The notes: generated by a model from the sequence alone, not told the origin. A stretch of 64,000 nucleotides of DNA from Bacteroidales bacterium (GCA_017482565.1 JAFUMO010000050.1:20295-84294); one strand, 5' to 3'; positions 8,739-18,497 are shown, counted from the stretch's first letter. Numbers and translations are program-made.

Positions 8739-10559
8739 TTAATCAATAATCCTTACTCCTCCAATATCTGCACTTCCTGCCAATGATGCGTATGCCTTCA
8801 GTGCCCTGCTTATCTTCCTTTCCCTGTTCCTTGGCCTGTATCCGTTGCCCTTCTCCAACGCTTCCCTCCTGCCCTGCAGCTCTTCCTGTGAGAGTTCCAC
8901 ATTTATCTTCCTCTCAGGGATATCTATTGTTATTGTGTCTCCATTCTCTATCAGTGCTACAGGCCCCTTGCTTGCAGCTTCCGGTGAAATGTGCCCTATT
9001 GAGAGGCCGCTTGTACCGCCAGAGAACCTTCCGTCGGTGATGAGGGCGCAATCCTTGTCAAGTTTCATGCTCTTGAGGAAAGAGGTTGGATAAAGCATCT
9101 CCTGCATTCCCGGCCCCCCTTTTGGCCCCTCATACCTTATCACTACCACATCCCCTTTCTTCACCTTTCCCCCGAGGATTCCGTCCACCGCATCCTCCTG
9201 GCTCTCAAATACCACTGCAGTTCCCTTGAACTTGAGGATATGCTCCGCCACTCCTGCTGTCTTAACTATACATCCGTCGGGAGCTATGTTTCCATAAAGT
9301 ACTGCAAGTCCTCCGTCTTTTGTATAGGCGTGCTCCAGATCCCTGATGCACCCCGCCGCCCTGTCTGTATCCAGCTCCTTATAGGTACTTTCATTTTCCC
9401 CCATATTTACCGTACGGACATAACCGGGAGCCGAATGGTATAGGGCCTGCGCCCACTCAGAAGCTATGTTACAATTTGTTACATTACAATCTGTAAGCGC
9501 GTCCTGTAATGAAGGATAGTCAACTCTTCCGGCTGAACAGTTCAGATAACCGCCTTTTGCCAACTCCTGCATAATTCCCATAACGCCTCCTGCACGGTTC
9601 ACATCCTGTATGTGGTATTCACAGTTGGGGGCAACCTTGCAAAGTACCGGTATCTGCCGTGAAAGCCTGTCCACATCCTTCATAGTGAAGTCAACTCCCG
9701 CCTCGTGCGCAATTGCAAGGAGGTGCAGGACTGTATTTGTTGAGCCGCCCATTGCTATATCAAGCATCATGGCGTTCTCAAAAGCCTCTTTTGTTGCTAT
9801 TGAACGGGGCAGGACCGCCTCATTTCCATTGAAATAATAATCATTTGCAAGCTCCACCACCAGCCTGGCTCCTTTTTCAAAAAGCCTTTTCCTGTTTGCA
9901 TGAGTTGCAAGCACGGTACCGTTACCCACCTGTGCAAGGCCCAATGCCTCTGTAAGGCAATTCATTGAGTTGGCTGTAAACATGCCTGAACAGCAGCCGC
10001 ATGTAGGGCATCCCTTCTCCTCGTACTCCTGAAGATCTTCTGCAGAAACCTGAGGATCTGCACCTTTTACCATTATATCCACAAGGTCACAATCCTTTCC
10101 CTTTACATTTCCCGCCTCCATTGGACCTCCGGAAACGAACACGGCAGGGATATTGAGCCTCATGGCTGCCATAAGCATACCGGGAGTTATCTTGTCACAA
10201 TTTGATATACAGATCATTGCATCAGCACAATGGGCATTGCACATATATTCAACACTGTCTGCAATTATCTCCCTTGAAGGCAAAGAATAAAGCATTCCGT
10301 CATGCCCCATTGCTATACCGTCATCTATTGCTATGGTATTGAATTCTGCCGCAAAGCAGCCTAGCTTCTCTATCTCACCTTTTACAAACTGTCCTATATC
10401 ATGCAAATGCACATGCCCCGGAACAAACTGGGTAAAAGAGTTCACTACAGCTATCACAGGTTTTCCAAAGTGTTTCTTCTCCATTCCGTTTGCCCTCCAC
10501 AGGGCCCTGGCTCCAGCCATCTTCTTTCCGTTTAAAGTCTTGCTGCTTCTGAGTTCCAT
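8739..10559 (-). CDS. ilvD: Dihydroxy-acid dehydratase
   Basis: A 606-residue iron-sulfur dehydratase, the third common step of Val/Ile synthesis. Cluster cysteines are visible in [10 protein letters not shown] and [11 protein letters not shown]. It is the first structural gene of the operon and begins 26 bases after the attenuator T run, so read-through of that terminator controls all six ilv genes. Confidence 0.95.
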   Translation of the reverse strand: MELRSSKTLNGKKMAGARALWRANGMEKKHFGKPVIAVVNSFTQFVPGHVHLHDIGQFVKGEIEKLGCFAAEFNTIAIDDGIAMGHDGMLYSLPSREIIADSVEYMCNAHCADAMICISNCDKITPGMLMAAMRLNIPAVFVSGGPMEAGNVKGKDCDLVDIMVKGADPQVSAEDLQEYEEKGCPTCGCCSGMFTANSMNCLTEALGLAQVGNGTVLATHANRKRLFEKGARLVVELANDYYFNGNEAVLPRSIATKEAFENAMMLDIAMGGSTNTVLHLLAIAHEAGVDFTMKDVDRLSRQIPVLCKVAPNCEYHIQDVNRAGGVMGIMQELAKGGYLNCSAGRVDYPSLQDALTDCNVTNCNIASEWAQALYHSAPGYVRTVNMGENESTYKELDTDRAAGCIRDLEHAYTKDGGLAVLYGNIAPDGCIVKTAGVAEHILKFKGTAVVFESQEDAVDGILGGKVKKGDVVVIRYEGPKGGPGMQEMLYPTSFLKSMKLDKDCALITDGRFSGGTSGLSIGHISPEAASKGPVALIENGDTITIDIPERKINVELSQEELQGRREALEKGNGYRPRNRERKISRALKAYASLAGSADIGGVRIID

Positions 10560-10585
10560 ATCTGGTTACAATTTATAACTTCCTC

Positions 10586-10628
10586 AAAAAAAAAGACCGC
10601 TTAAGGAAGGAATCCATTAAGCGGTCTT
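10586..10628 (-). terminator. Attenuator (leader terminator) of the ilv operon
   Basis: On the minus strand the arms AAGACCGCTTAA (10628-10617) and TTAAGCGGTCTT (10604-10593) pair perfectly over 12 bp, followed by nine T. It lies between the leader peptide and ilvD. An alternative pairing joins 10640-10650 to 10610-10620 (10 of 11 bases) and overlaps the first arm and loop, which would act as the antiterminator. Confidence 0.88.
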
Positions 10629-10649
10629 GAATTTATAACTTAAAGGATT

Positions 10650-10772
10650 CTACATCATCATTGGAATAATAATCACCACCACAGACAGGGCAATAATAGA
10701 AATGGACACCAGCAGGTTCACTGCCAGGTTCTTCTGAATAGACATTCCTATTATGTTCTGTGTGCCGTTCAT
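10650..10772 (-). CDS. ilvL: ilv leader peptide (40 codons)
   Basis: An ATG frame of 40 codons rich in Ile, Val, Leu and Met. Codons 31-36 (10682-10665) are three Val then three Ile, in the context SVVVIIIP, followed by three Met and TAG. The same SVVVIIIP core occurs in the E. coli ilvGMEDA leader peptide. The stop codon touches the antiterminator arm at 10640-10650. A ribosome stalled at codons 31-36 would leave that arm free and block the terminator; one that reaches the stop would cover it and allow termination. This is the classical logic of branched-chain amino acid attenuation. The gene is too short for most annotation pipelines. Confidence 0.85.
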   Translation of the reverse strand: MNGTQNIIGMSIQKNLAVNLLVSISIIALSVVVIIIPMMM

Positions 10773-10809
10773 AATGATGTAAAATCTTCTGTTTTCCGTT
10801 CTAACGGTG

Positions 10810-10817
10810 CAAAGCTA
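10810..10817 (-). promoter_or_regulatory. -7 box (TAGCTTTG) of the ilv operon
   Basis: Minus-strand TAGCTTTG fits TAnnTTTG. The transcript would start near 10803, about 30 bases before the leader-peptide ATG. A good -33 TTTG at the right spacing is not evident. Confidence 0.55.
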
Positions 10818-10878
10818 TAAAACTTTTTGTTACGTTGTTCTCCAAAAATGGACTTTTTTATAAAAAAGTTACAAATTG

Positions 10879-12540
10879 TTACATACTGCGGATAAAGAAT
10901 GACCAGAGTTCGGCTTTCAAATCCTCCCAGGTCTTGGCTGTAGATGATGCATACTTCTGTGTGTAATTGTTAAGAAGCCTGGTCACCTCATCCTTCTTGC
11001 CCTCTTTAAGGAGCTGTGCAGCCTCTTTCTCTATAAGTGCATTCTCCTTCATCATCTGTGACTCATAATTTGCAACCTGCTCCTCAAGGAGATGCCTGGT
11101 CTTGTCCCAGTTGATGGTTGAAATCCTGTTTGTCTCCCTGTAAGACCATATTGCCGCATCTTCCCTATATCTGTGCTGGCCACATATGCCCCAATCCTTT
11201 GGAAGCTCTGTTACACCTGCATAAATAGGAATCCTCGGACTCTGTGCAGGGTTGTCAAATGAGAAGTAAGCAATACCGCCAATCTCATCAGGCAACCAGT
11301 CGCGGCACTGCATGATGTGAGAATATGAACACTGGATAACTGCAATTGTCCTTACCCTTGGGGTAACATCCTTCTTAAGTGAGTTGAGGAGGGTCCTCAT
11401 GTCTCCAGGCATGAATGTAGATACAGGATAAACGGTATCCTTATATGCTATTGTCTTGCCATCCTCTACCCTTCTCCTGTCAACCTCAATTGCAAGGTCC
11501 TTCACCTGGTCATACTCAGTACCTTCATATGTCTCGCGGTAAAATGCGAACATATCCTCTGGGGAAACCTTCTTCTCAGGCTTCACTGAGAAAGGAATCT
11601 CATCTGCATCATACTGGAGGTTCAATGAAGGGGCCAGAGTGCTCAACACAAAATACTCGCGGATTGAAAAAGGCTTCTTGCCGCTTGAAACAACCTTCCA
11701 GAAGATATAGTCTCCCTCACCGTCCCAGTATCCTATAGCTTTTGAGCGCTCCTTGAGGTCCTTTGAATACATGAAATTGTCGGGATCATTGAAATCAACC
11801 TTTCCTATTCTTGGGATATTTGCAGAAACTCCCACATGGTCATCAGGGATTCTCTGGGCAACCCATAGTGCTCCAGGCTTGTCTGCAGGGGCTTTCTTTG
11901 ATTTCTTTGCCTTTGGATCCGCAGGCAGCTTCCCGTTTCCATAAATCTCAAAATGCCATACCTCCTTCTTGTCTGCAACTGTAAGGCACTCACCGCCATC
12001 AGCATAGCCGTACTCCTCAGCCAACGCACCCATAACTGCAATAGCCTCCCTTGCTGTAGCACATCTCTCAAGAGCTATCCTCTCAAGTTCCTCAATCATG
12101 AAGAGGCCATCCTCCCTCTTGAGCTCCCTCTTGCCTACTGTAGTGGTCTCACCAATTGCAAGCTGCTTCTCATTCATACAAGGATATGCCACATTAAGGA
12201 ACCTGTATGTAGGTACTGCAGGAGCAGGAATCTCACCTTTCTTAACCACATTGCGCATATCATCCCTCTCCTCATTATGAAGCAGGCCCCAATAGATTGC
12301 CTGAAGCTCACCAGGCTTGTAGGTCTTGCTCTCTTCCATAGAAAGCCATGTGCGGTAATTTGAGTCACATGAATGTGCTGTCATAACCGAGCCGTCTGAA
12401 CTTGCATTTTTTCCAACCATAATTGAAGTACAGCTCTCCGCATAATTCTCATCATCCGGATGCCATCCGTAGCTCTGTGCAATTGCCGCCCCCGACATCA
12501 TCAGGCACACGGCTGCAACAAATAATCTTTTGATTTTCAT
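10879..12540 (-). CDS. C69-family dipeptidase, secreted
   Basis: A 553-residue protein with a signal peptide (residues 1-21, cleavage after AIAQ likely) and the peptidase C69 fold, an Ntn-hydrolase family that releases dipeptides. The expected nucleophile is Cys37 in ESCTSIMVGKNASSDGS. Further family signatures are the SYRETNRISTINWDKTR region and a C-terminal coiled helix. It probably works in the periplasm on diet- or host-derived peptides, which suits an amino-acid fermenter. It is a single-gene unit. An 18-base AT palindrome (10852-10869) lies just after the stop codon and may be a weak terminator. Confidence 0.88.
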   Translation of the reverse strand: MKIKRLFVAAVCLMMSGAAIAQSYGWHPDDENYAESCTSIMVGKNASSDGSVMTAHSCDSNYRTWLSMEESKTYKPGELQAIYWGLLHNEERDDMRNVVKKGEIPAPAVPTYRFLNVAYPCMNEKQLAIGETTTVGKRELKREDGLFMIEELERIALERCATAREAIAVMGALAEEYGYADGGECLTVADKKEVWHFEIYGNGKLPADPKAKKSKKAPADKPGALWVAQRIPDDHVGVSANIPRIGKVDFNDPDNFMYSKDLKERSKAIGYWDGEGDYIFWKVVSSGKKPFSIREYFVLSTLAPSLNLQYDADEIPFSVKPEKKVSPEDMFAFYRETYEGTEYDQVKDLAIEVDRRRVEDGKTIAYKDTVYPVSTFMPGDMRTLLNSLKKDVTPRVRTIAVIQCSYSHIMQCRDWLPDEIGGIAYFSFDNPAQSPRIPIYAGVTELPKDWGICGQHRYREDAAIWSYRETNRISTINWDKTRHLLEEQVANYESQMMKENALIEKEAAQLLKEGKKDEVTRLLNNYTQKYASSTAKTWEDLKAELWSFFIRSM

Positions 12541-12594
12541 AGGTAACTGATTATTGATTAGTTAAGTGTTAATAATTTCAATAAAGCGTGTTCA

Positions 12595-12602
12595 CAAATA
12601 TA
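12595..12602 (-). promoter_or_regulatory. -7 box (TATATTTG) for the C69 dipeptidase
   Basis: Minus-strand TATATTTG about 55 bases before the start codon matches the Bacteroidetes -7 element. No convincing -33 box. Confidence 0.5.
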
Positions 12603-12633
12603 TAAAAAAATCCTCACTGTCACACTTTTTGGC

Positions 12634-12707
12634 GTATCCCTGCAAGTGCCCCTCCCATGGATACGGGAGGGCTTTCCCAAAACAAATACCGCCGGCAAGT
12701 GGGGCAG
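12634..12707 (+). other. Structured leader with competing hairpins upstream of the NfeD-like gene
   Basis: Within 75 bases three GC-rich pairings compete: GTATCC (12634-12639) with GGATAC (12659-12664); CCCTCCC (12650-12656) with GGGAGGG (12665-12671); and TGCCCC (near 12647-12652) with GGGGCA (near 12701-12706). The word GCAAGTG occurs in both GCAAGTGCCCC and GCAAGTGGGGC. It could be a structured 5-prime leader or a degenerate terminator; no U run follows. Confidence 0.35.
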
Positions 12708-12758
12708 GATATGGTTTTTGGGAATTATTTCATTAAATTGGCATCAAAATTTTGAGAC

Positions 12759-14144
12759 ATGAAAAGCTTTGCAACTCTCTTCATATCAATCTTCATCATA
12801 CTATCCTGCCCAATTGGCTCAAGAGCGCAGGAAAAGGCGGTCAGATCCTTCTATATCATTGGGCTGCACAAGGAGATTGACAAATCTTCCGCAAGGATGT
12901 TCACGGATGCACTCAAGCAGGCGCAGACAGAAGGGGCAGATTATTGCATCCTGGACCTGAACACCTACGGAGGGGCACTGGATGCGGCCGATTCAATCAG
13001 GACAGCCATAATGCACTCCCCCATACCGGTGGTTGCGTTCATCAACAATCAGGCAGCCTCTGCCGGAGCCCTAATTTCCATAGCATGCGATTCAATTTAT
13101 ATGAGGAACGGGAGTTCCATTGGGGCTGCAACAGTTGTAGACCAGAGCGGAGAGGTTCTTCCCGACAAATACCAGTCCTTCATGCGGGCCATGATGCGGG
13201 CCACAGCCGAGAGCCACGGGATAAGGCACATCATTTCCGGGAATGACACACTTGAGATATGGCGCAGGGACCCACTTATAGCGGAGAAGATGGTGAGCGC
13301 AGACAGCGTCCTGAGCTTTACCCCAAGCGAGGCAATAGCCAACGGGTACTGTGAAGGAAAAGCTGAGAACACCGCAGAGGTAATTGCACATATAAACAAC
13401 TATAAACAAATTGATTATACCATTACAGAGCACAAATCATCGCTGCTTGACAAGATTATATATTTCTTCCTCAGCCCTATAATCCAGGGGCTGTTGCTTA
13501 TGCTCATAATAGGAGGAATCTACTTTGAATTCCAGAGCCCCGGCATAGGTTTTCCGCTCGTTGCCGCAATAGTGGGTGTGGTGCTCTATTTTGTACCGCT
13601 CTACCTGGAAGGGTTCGTGCAGAACTGGGAGATAATCTTCTTCATCCTCGGCCTGGTACTGCTGGCCGTGGAGGTGTTTGTACTGCCGGGGTTCGGCATT
13701 GCGGGGATATGCGGAATCGTACTGGTTGTAATTACATTGGCCTTTGCAATGATAGACAACGATATTGTATTCAATGCCGGTGACATCAACCTTATCCCTC
13801 TGGTGAAGCCTTTTGCCATTGTGCTTGTCTCCACAACCGCCATGCTCTTCCTCTCAATTTATCTGGCGGGCAAGCTTCTCCCTTCCAGGGCATTTTCCCA
13901 TATTGCATTGAAGACCAGCCTTTCGTCAGGAAGAGAAGGTTTTGTAGGGGTTGAAAAAGAGAGTCTTGCGGAGCTTGTGGGAAAGGATGCAGTTGTTGCC
14001 ACAGACCTGAAGCCTCAGGGGAGCGTGGAGATTGAGGGGAAAACCTGGCAGGCACAGCTCAATTACGGTTATGCCCACAAAGGTGAAATTGTTGAAATTT
14101 TCAGACATGAGGGGGGGCGCCTTTATTGCAAAAAAAAGATTTAA
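12759..14144 (+). CDS. NfeD-family membrane serine protease (ClpP-like)
   Basis: A 461-residue protein with an N-terminal signal peptide (to about residue 23), a ClpP-class protease domain and a C-terminal membrane plus NfeD OB-fold region. The probable nucleophile is Ser101 in NQAASAGALIS and the general base Lys137 in PDKYQS. About four transmembrane helices lie at residues 225-380, and the OB domain (VGKDAVVATDLKPQGSVEIEGK) ends the protein. The long form is thought to process membrane proteins such as stomatin-type partners; no stomatin gene lies next to it here. It is followed by the carAB promoter. Confidence 0.85.
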   Translation: MKSFATLFISIFIILSCPIGSRAQEKAVRSFYIIGLHKEIDKSSARMFTDALKQAQTEGADYCILDLNTYGGALDAADSIRTAIMHSPIPVVAFINNQAASAGALISIACDSIYMRNGSSIGAATVVDQSGEVLPDKYQSFMRAMMRATAESHGIRHIISGNDTLEIWRRDPLIAEKMVSADSVLSFTPSEAIANGYCEGKAENTAEVIAHINNYKQIDYTITEHKSSLLDKIIYFFLSPIIQGLLLMLIIGGIYFEFQSPGIGFPLVAAIVGVVLYFVPLYLEGFVQNWEIIFFILGLVLLAVEVFVLPGFGIAGICGIVLVVITLAFAMIDNDIVFNAGDINLIPLVKPFAIVLVSTTAMLFLSIYLAGKLLPSRAFSHIALKTSLSSGREGFVGVEKESLAELVGKDAVVATDLKPQGSVEIEGKTWQAQLNYGYAHKGEIVEIFRHEGGRLYCKKKI

Positions 14145-14156
14145 TGACTAATTTTG
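14125..14156 (+). promoter_or_regulatory. Promoter of carAB
   Basis: ATTG (14125-14128), a 20-base spacer and TAATTTTG (14149-14156) fit the Bacteroidetes -33/-7 pattern. The box overlaps the end of the NfeD-like gene and lies 34 bases before the carA start. Confidence 0.65.
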
Positions 14157-14190
14157 TCCGATTTTGTTAAACCCATACACACTTAAATAA

Positions 14191-15249
14191 ATGCAATCAG
14201 TTAAAAAAGCTAAGCTTGTATTGGAAAATGGCCTTGAATTCCAAGGTTTTTCCTTTGGTTTTGACCAGCCTGCATGTGGAGAGGTTGTCTTCAGTACCGC
14301 CATGGTAGGATATCCGGAGAGTCTTACAGACCCTTCTTATTCAGGACAGATACTATGCGTGACCTACCCTATCATCGGAAACTACGGTGTTCCGGCTGAC
14401 GAGGTGGAGAACGGCATTTCTAAATATTTTGAGTCGGACAAGATCCAGGTAAAGGCGCTGGTGATTTCTGACTATTCTTTCAACTACAGCCACTGGAATG
14501 CTGCAAAGAGCCTGGACCAATGGTTGAAGGAGAACAAGATTCCAGGCATCTTCGGCATTGACACCAGGGAGCTTACCAAGGTCTTGAGGAACAACGGTTC
14601 AATGATGGGCAAGATTGTGCAGGAGGATTGCAATGCTGAGCTTGCATGCGTGAACCCTAATGTGGTGAACCAGGTTGACCAGGTGAGCTGCAAGGAGGTG
14701 ATCAGGTACAATGAGGGACGCGGCAAAAAGGTTGTCCTTCTTGATTGCGGTGTAAAGAACAGCATTCTCAGAACCCTCACACAGAAGGATGTTGAGGTTA
14801 TAAGGGTTCCATGGAACCATAACTTCAATGAGATGGAGTATGACGGACTCATCATTTCAAACGGTCCGGGCAACCCTGATTTCTGCACTGAGGCAGTAGA
14901 GAACATCAAAGCTGCTATGGGTAATGACAAGCCTGTCTTTGGAATCTGTATGGGTAACCAGCTGCTGGGCAAGGCTGCCGGTGCAAAGACAGAAAAGCTC
15001 AAGTTCGGGCACAGGACACAGAACCAGCCGGTAAGGAGAGTAGGTACAACAACCTGCTACATAACTACCCAGAACCACGGCTACGCACTTGACGCCGCTA
15101 CACTTGGCGCCGACTGGGAACCTATGTTCGAGAACCTCAATGACGGTTCAAACGAGGGTATCAGGCACAAGAGCAAGCCTTTCTTCTCTATACAGTTCCA
15201 GCCTGATGGTGTAGAGTTCCTATTTGATGAATTCATTAAAATGTTGTAA
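14191..15249 (+). CDS. carA: Carbamoyl-phosphate synthase small subunit, glutaminase site altered
   Basis: A 352-residue CarA: an N-terminal CPSase domain (residues 1 to about 135) and a class I glutamine amidotransferase domain. Cys253 is in place in FGICMGNQLLG, but the usual GHQ is GNQ, and the catalytic His and Glu of the HPE motif near the C-terminus are replaced: the sequence reads FSIQFQPDGVEFLFDEF. The stretch that normally follows HPE (ASPGP) is also deleted. The S1-subsite motif FGHR and the QNHGY motif remain. By comparison with known CarA (Cys-His-Glu triad) glutaminase activity should be lost or weak, so the complex may depend on free ammonia. The partner carB follows 4 bases later. 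Confidence 0.9.
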   Translation: MQSVKKAKLVLENGLEFQGFSFGFDQPACGEVVFSTAMVGYPESLTDPSYSGQILCVTYPIIGNYGVPADEVENGISKYFESDKIQVKALVISDYSFNYSHWNAAKSLDQWLKENKIPGIFGIDTRELTKVLRNNGSMMGKIVQEDCNAELACVNPNVVNQVDQVSCKEVIRYNEGRGKKVVLLDCGVKNSILRTLTQKDVEVIRVPWNHNFNEMEYDGLIISNGPGNPDFCTEAVENIKAAMGNDKPVFGICMGNQLLGKAAGAKTEKLKFGHRTQNQPVRRVGTTTCYITTQNHGYALDAATLGADWEPMFENLNDGSNEGIRHKSKPFFSIQFQPDGVEFLFDEFIKML

Positions 15250-15253
15250 TATA

Positions 15254-18200
15254 ATGGAGAAAATTAGCAAAGTACTTCTTTTGGGTTCCGGAGCGCTTAA
15301 GATAGGCGAGGCCGGAGAGTTTGACTACTCGGGTTCGCAGGCCATCAAGGCCATGAAGGACGAGGGGATTGAGACAATCCTGATCAACCCTAATATTGCA
15401 ACAGTACAGACATCTGAAGGTGTTGCAGACAAGATATACTACCTCCCTGTAACTCCATATTTTGTGGAGCAGGTAATAAAGAAGGAGCAGCCTCAGGGCA
15501 TCCTCCTCGCATTTGGCGGACAGACCGCACTCAACTGCGGTGTTGAGCTCTATAGGACCGGTATCCTAGAGAAATACAACCTTAAGGTTCTTGGCACCCC
15601 TGTACAGGCCATTATGGATACAGAGGACCGTGAGCTATTCAACAGGAAACTGGATGAAATTGATGTAAAGACAATCAAGAGCCACGCTGTAGAGAATCTT
15701 GAAGATGCGGTGGCTGCAGCAAAAGAGCTGGGCTATCCTGTAATCATCCGTGCTGCATATGCACTCGGAGGTTTGGGTTCAGGCTTCTGCAACAATGAGG
15801 AGGAGCTTGTGAAACTTGCAGAAAAATCATTTACATTCTCGCCACAGGTTCTTGTAGAGAAATCATTGAAGGGCTGGAAGGAGATTGAGTTTGAGGTTGT
15901 AAGGGACAAATATGACAACTGCATCACAGTCTGTAACATGGAGAACTTTGATCCTCTTGGAATCCACACCGGTGAGAGTATCGTTGTTGCCCCTTGCCAG
16001 ACACTTACAAACTCAGAGCTCCACAAGCTCAGGGAGATTGCAATAAGGATTGTAAGGCATATTGGCATTGTGGGTGAGTGTAACGTGCAGTATGCATTTG
16101 ATACAGAGAGCGAGGACTACAGGGTAATTGAAATCAATGCCCGCTTGAGCCGCTCTTCTGCACTTGCTTCAAAGGCTACAGGTTATCCGCTGGCATTTGT
16201 GGCCGCAAAGATTGGTTTGGGTTACGGGTTGTTCGAGCTCAAGAACTCGGCTACAGGCACTACCCCAGCCTTCATGGAGCCTTCATGCGACTACATAGTA
16301 TGCAAGATGCCACGTTGGGACCTTTCAAAATTCCAGGGCGTAAGCCGTGAGATTGGTTCTTCAATGAAGAGTGTGGGTGAGATTATGTCTATAGGCCGTA
16401 CCTTTGAGGAGGTTATCCAGAAAGGTATCCGTATGATAGGCCAGGGCGCACACGGTTTTGTGGCAAACAAGGAGATTGTGGTTAATGACATTGATAAAGC
16501 CCTCCGCCAGCCTACCGACAACCGTATCTTTGTAATTTCAAAGGCATTCAATGCAGGATATACAGTTGACCAGATCCACGAGCTCACAAAGATTGACAAG
16601 TGGTTCCTGGACAAGCTTTACAATATCATCATTACCGGCAAGGAGCTTATGGCCCTCAACAGCACTGATGAGCTCAGCTATGACCTCCTTAAGATTGCAA
16701 AACGCCAGGGTTTCTCTGACTTCCAGATTGCAAGGCTCGTACTTAAGGAGCTTACTGCACAGGATTCGGACAAGGGTCTGCTTGAAATAAGGAAATACAG
16801 AAAATCATTGGGTATCCTCCCAGTTGTAAAACAGATTGACACACTTGCAGGAGAGTATCCTGCAAAGATCAACTATCTGTATCTTTCATACAGCGGAGAC
16901 AAGCACGACATTGAGTTTGCAGATGACAAGAAGTCAATCATCGTCCTCGGTTCCGGCGCATACAGGATAGGAAGCTCTGTTGAGTTTGACTGGTGTAGCG
17001 TAAACGCCCTCACAACCATCCAGAAATGCGGCTGGAGAGGTGTAATGATCAACTACAACCCTGAGACAGTATCTACAGACTACGATATGTGCGACAGGCT
17101 CTACTTTGATGAGCTTACATTTGAGCGCGTACTTGATATCCACGACCTTGAGAACCCTCACGGAATGGTGGTTTCTGTAGGCGGACAGATTCCTAACAAC
17201 CTTGCACTGAAACTTGACGCAAACGGCATAAATATTCTTGGTACACAGGCCAAGTTCATTGACAACGCTGAGGACAGGCACAAGTTCTCATCTATGCTGG
17301 ACAGGCTTGAGATTGACCAGCCTAAATGGAAGGAACTCTCTACAATGTCTGATGTATATGAGTTTGTGGACAAGGTGGGCTTCCCTGTACTTGTAAGGCC
17401 TTCTTATGTACTGTCGGGAGCTGCAATGAATGTATGTTCAAACAAGGTTGAGCTGGAGCAGTTCCTTAATCTTGCTGCCAATGTTTCCAAGAAGCATCCT
17501 GTAGTGGTTACTGAGTTCCTCCAGAATGCCAAGGAGATTGAGTTTGATGCAGTTGCCGACAAGGGTAATGTAATTGCATACGCAATTTCCGAGCATATTG
17601 AGTTTGCCGGCGTACACTCTGGTGACGCCACAATCCAGTTCCCTCCACAGAAACTGTATGTTGAGACTGCCCGCAGGATCAAGAAGATCTCACGCAAGAT
17701 TGCAGAGGCCCTCCAGATTACAGGTCCGTTCAATATCCAGTTCCTTGCAAAGGAGAACGACATTAAGGTAATTGAGTGTAACCTTAGGGCTTCACGAAGC
17801 TTCCCGTTCGTATCCAAAGTGCTTAAGATCAATCTTATTGAGCTTGCAACCAAGGCTATGATAGGCGAGCCTTACGAGGTTCCCCACAAGAGTGCGTTTG
17901 ACCTGGATTATGTAGGCATCAAGGCTTCGCAGTTCTCATTTGCACGTCTGTTGAAGGCAGACCCTGTACTTGGTGTTGACATGGCATCTACCGGTGAGGT
18001 TGGCTGCCTGGGTGATGATACAAATGAGGCTATCCTCAAGTCAATGCTTTCTGTAGGCTACAGGGTTCCACAGAAGAACATCCTCCTTTCAACTGGAGAC
18101 GCCAAGAACAAGGCAGACCTGCTTGCCGCAGCCAAGATGCTTGCAGATAAAGGCTACAGCCTGTTTGCAACCGGAGGTTCATGGAAATATCTTGTTGAGA

Positions 18201-18478
18201 ACAATATCCCTGCAACAAGGGTTTACTGGCCTACTGAGCCTTCTATGGAGCCTCAGGCAATGGATATGCTTACCAACAAGCAGATTGACATGGTTGTGAA
18301 CATCCCTAAGAACCTTACTCAGGAAGAGCTTGAGAACGGTTACAAGGTAAGGCGTGCGGCAGTAGACTTCAACATTCCGCTCATTACCAATGCCCGCCTT
18401 GCAAGCGCATTCATCAACGCATTCTGCAATGTTCCGTTGGAGAGCATCCAGATCAAGAGCTGGGATGAGTATAAATAA
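15254..18478 (+). CDS. carB: Carbamoyl-phosphate synthase large subunit
   Basis: A 1074-residue CarB with two tandem ATP-grasp halves (starts KVLLLGSGALKIGEAGEFDYSG and SIIVLGSGAYRIGSSVEFDW) and a C-terminal MGS-like allosteric domain (from about residue 945, LLSTGDAKNKADLL). It makes carbamoyl phosphate from bicarbonate, ammonia and two ATP for pyrimidines and arginine. I chose the ATG at 15254 (MEKISKVLLLGSG); an upstream start would overlap carA. Both halves look intact. Confidence 0.96.
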   Translation: MEKISKVLLLGSGALKIGEAGEFDYSGSQAIKAMKDEGIETILINPNIATVQTSEGVADKIYYLPVTPYFVEQVIKKEQPQGILLAFGGQTALNCGVELYRTGILEKYNLKVLGTPVQAIMDTEDRELFNRKLDEIDVKTIKSHAVENLEDAVAAAKELGYPVIIRAAYALGGLGSGFCNNEEELVKLAEKSFTFSPQVLVEKSLKGWKEIEFEVVRDKYDNCITVCNMENFDPLGIHTGESIVVAPCQTLTNSELHKLREIAIRIVRHIGIVGECNVQYAFDTESEDYRVIEINARLSRSSALASKATGYPLAFVAAKIGLGYGLFELKNSATGTTPAFMEPSCDYIVCKMPRWDLSKFQGVSREIGSSMKSVGEIMSIGRTFEEVIQKGIRMIGQGAHGFVANKEIVVNDIDKALRQPTDNRIFVISKAFNAGYTVDQIHELTKIDKWFLDKLYNIIITGKELMALNSTDELSYDLLKIAKRQGFSDFQIARLVLKELTAQDSDKGLLEIRKYRKSLGILPVVKQIDTLAGEYPAKINYLYLSYSGDKHDIEFADDKKSIIVLGSGAYRIGSSVEFDWCSVNALTTIQKCGWRGVMINYNPETVSTDYDMCDRLYFDELTFERVLDIHDLENPHGMVVSVGGQIPNNLALKLDANGINILGTQAKFIDNAEDRHKFSSMLDRLEIDQPKWKELSTMSDVYEFVDKVGFPVLVRPSYVLSGAAMNVCSNKVELEQFLNLAANVSKKHPVVVTEFLQNAKEIEFDAVADKGNVIAYAISEHIEFAGVHSGDATIQFPPQKLYVETARRIKKISRKIAEALQITGPFNIQFLAKENDIKVIECNLRASRSFPFVSKVLKINLIELATKAMIGEPYEVPHKSAFDLDYVGIKASQFSFARLLKADPVLGVDMASTGEVGCLGDDTNEAILKSMLSVGYRVPQKNILLSTGDAKNKADLLAAAKMLADKGYSLFATGGSWKYLVENNIPATRVYWPTEPSMEPQAMDMLTNKQIDMVVNIPKNLTQEELENGYKVRRAAVDFNIPLITNARLASAFINAFCNVPLESIQIKSWDEYK

Positions 18479-18497
18479 GAATTATTGAAAAAAGAAT

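Noticed and set aside
10852-10869. 18-base AT palindrome between the dipeptidase and the ilv promoter as an operator
   Set aside because: Pure A/T arms and position just after a stop codon fit a weak terminator as well; no evidence for a regulator.
14484-15002. 172-residue antisense ORF in carA
   Set aside because: Antisense shadow; composition Ser/Leu/Phe-rich and no homology signature.
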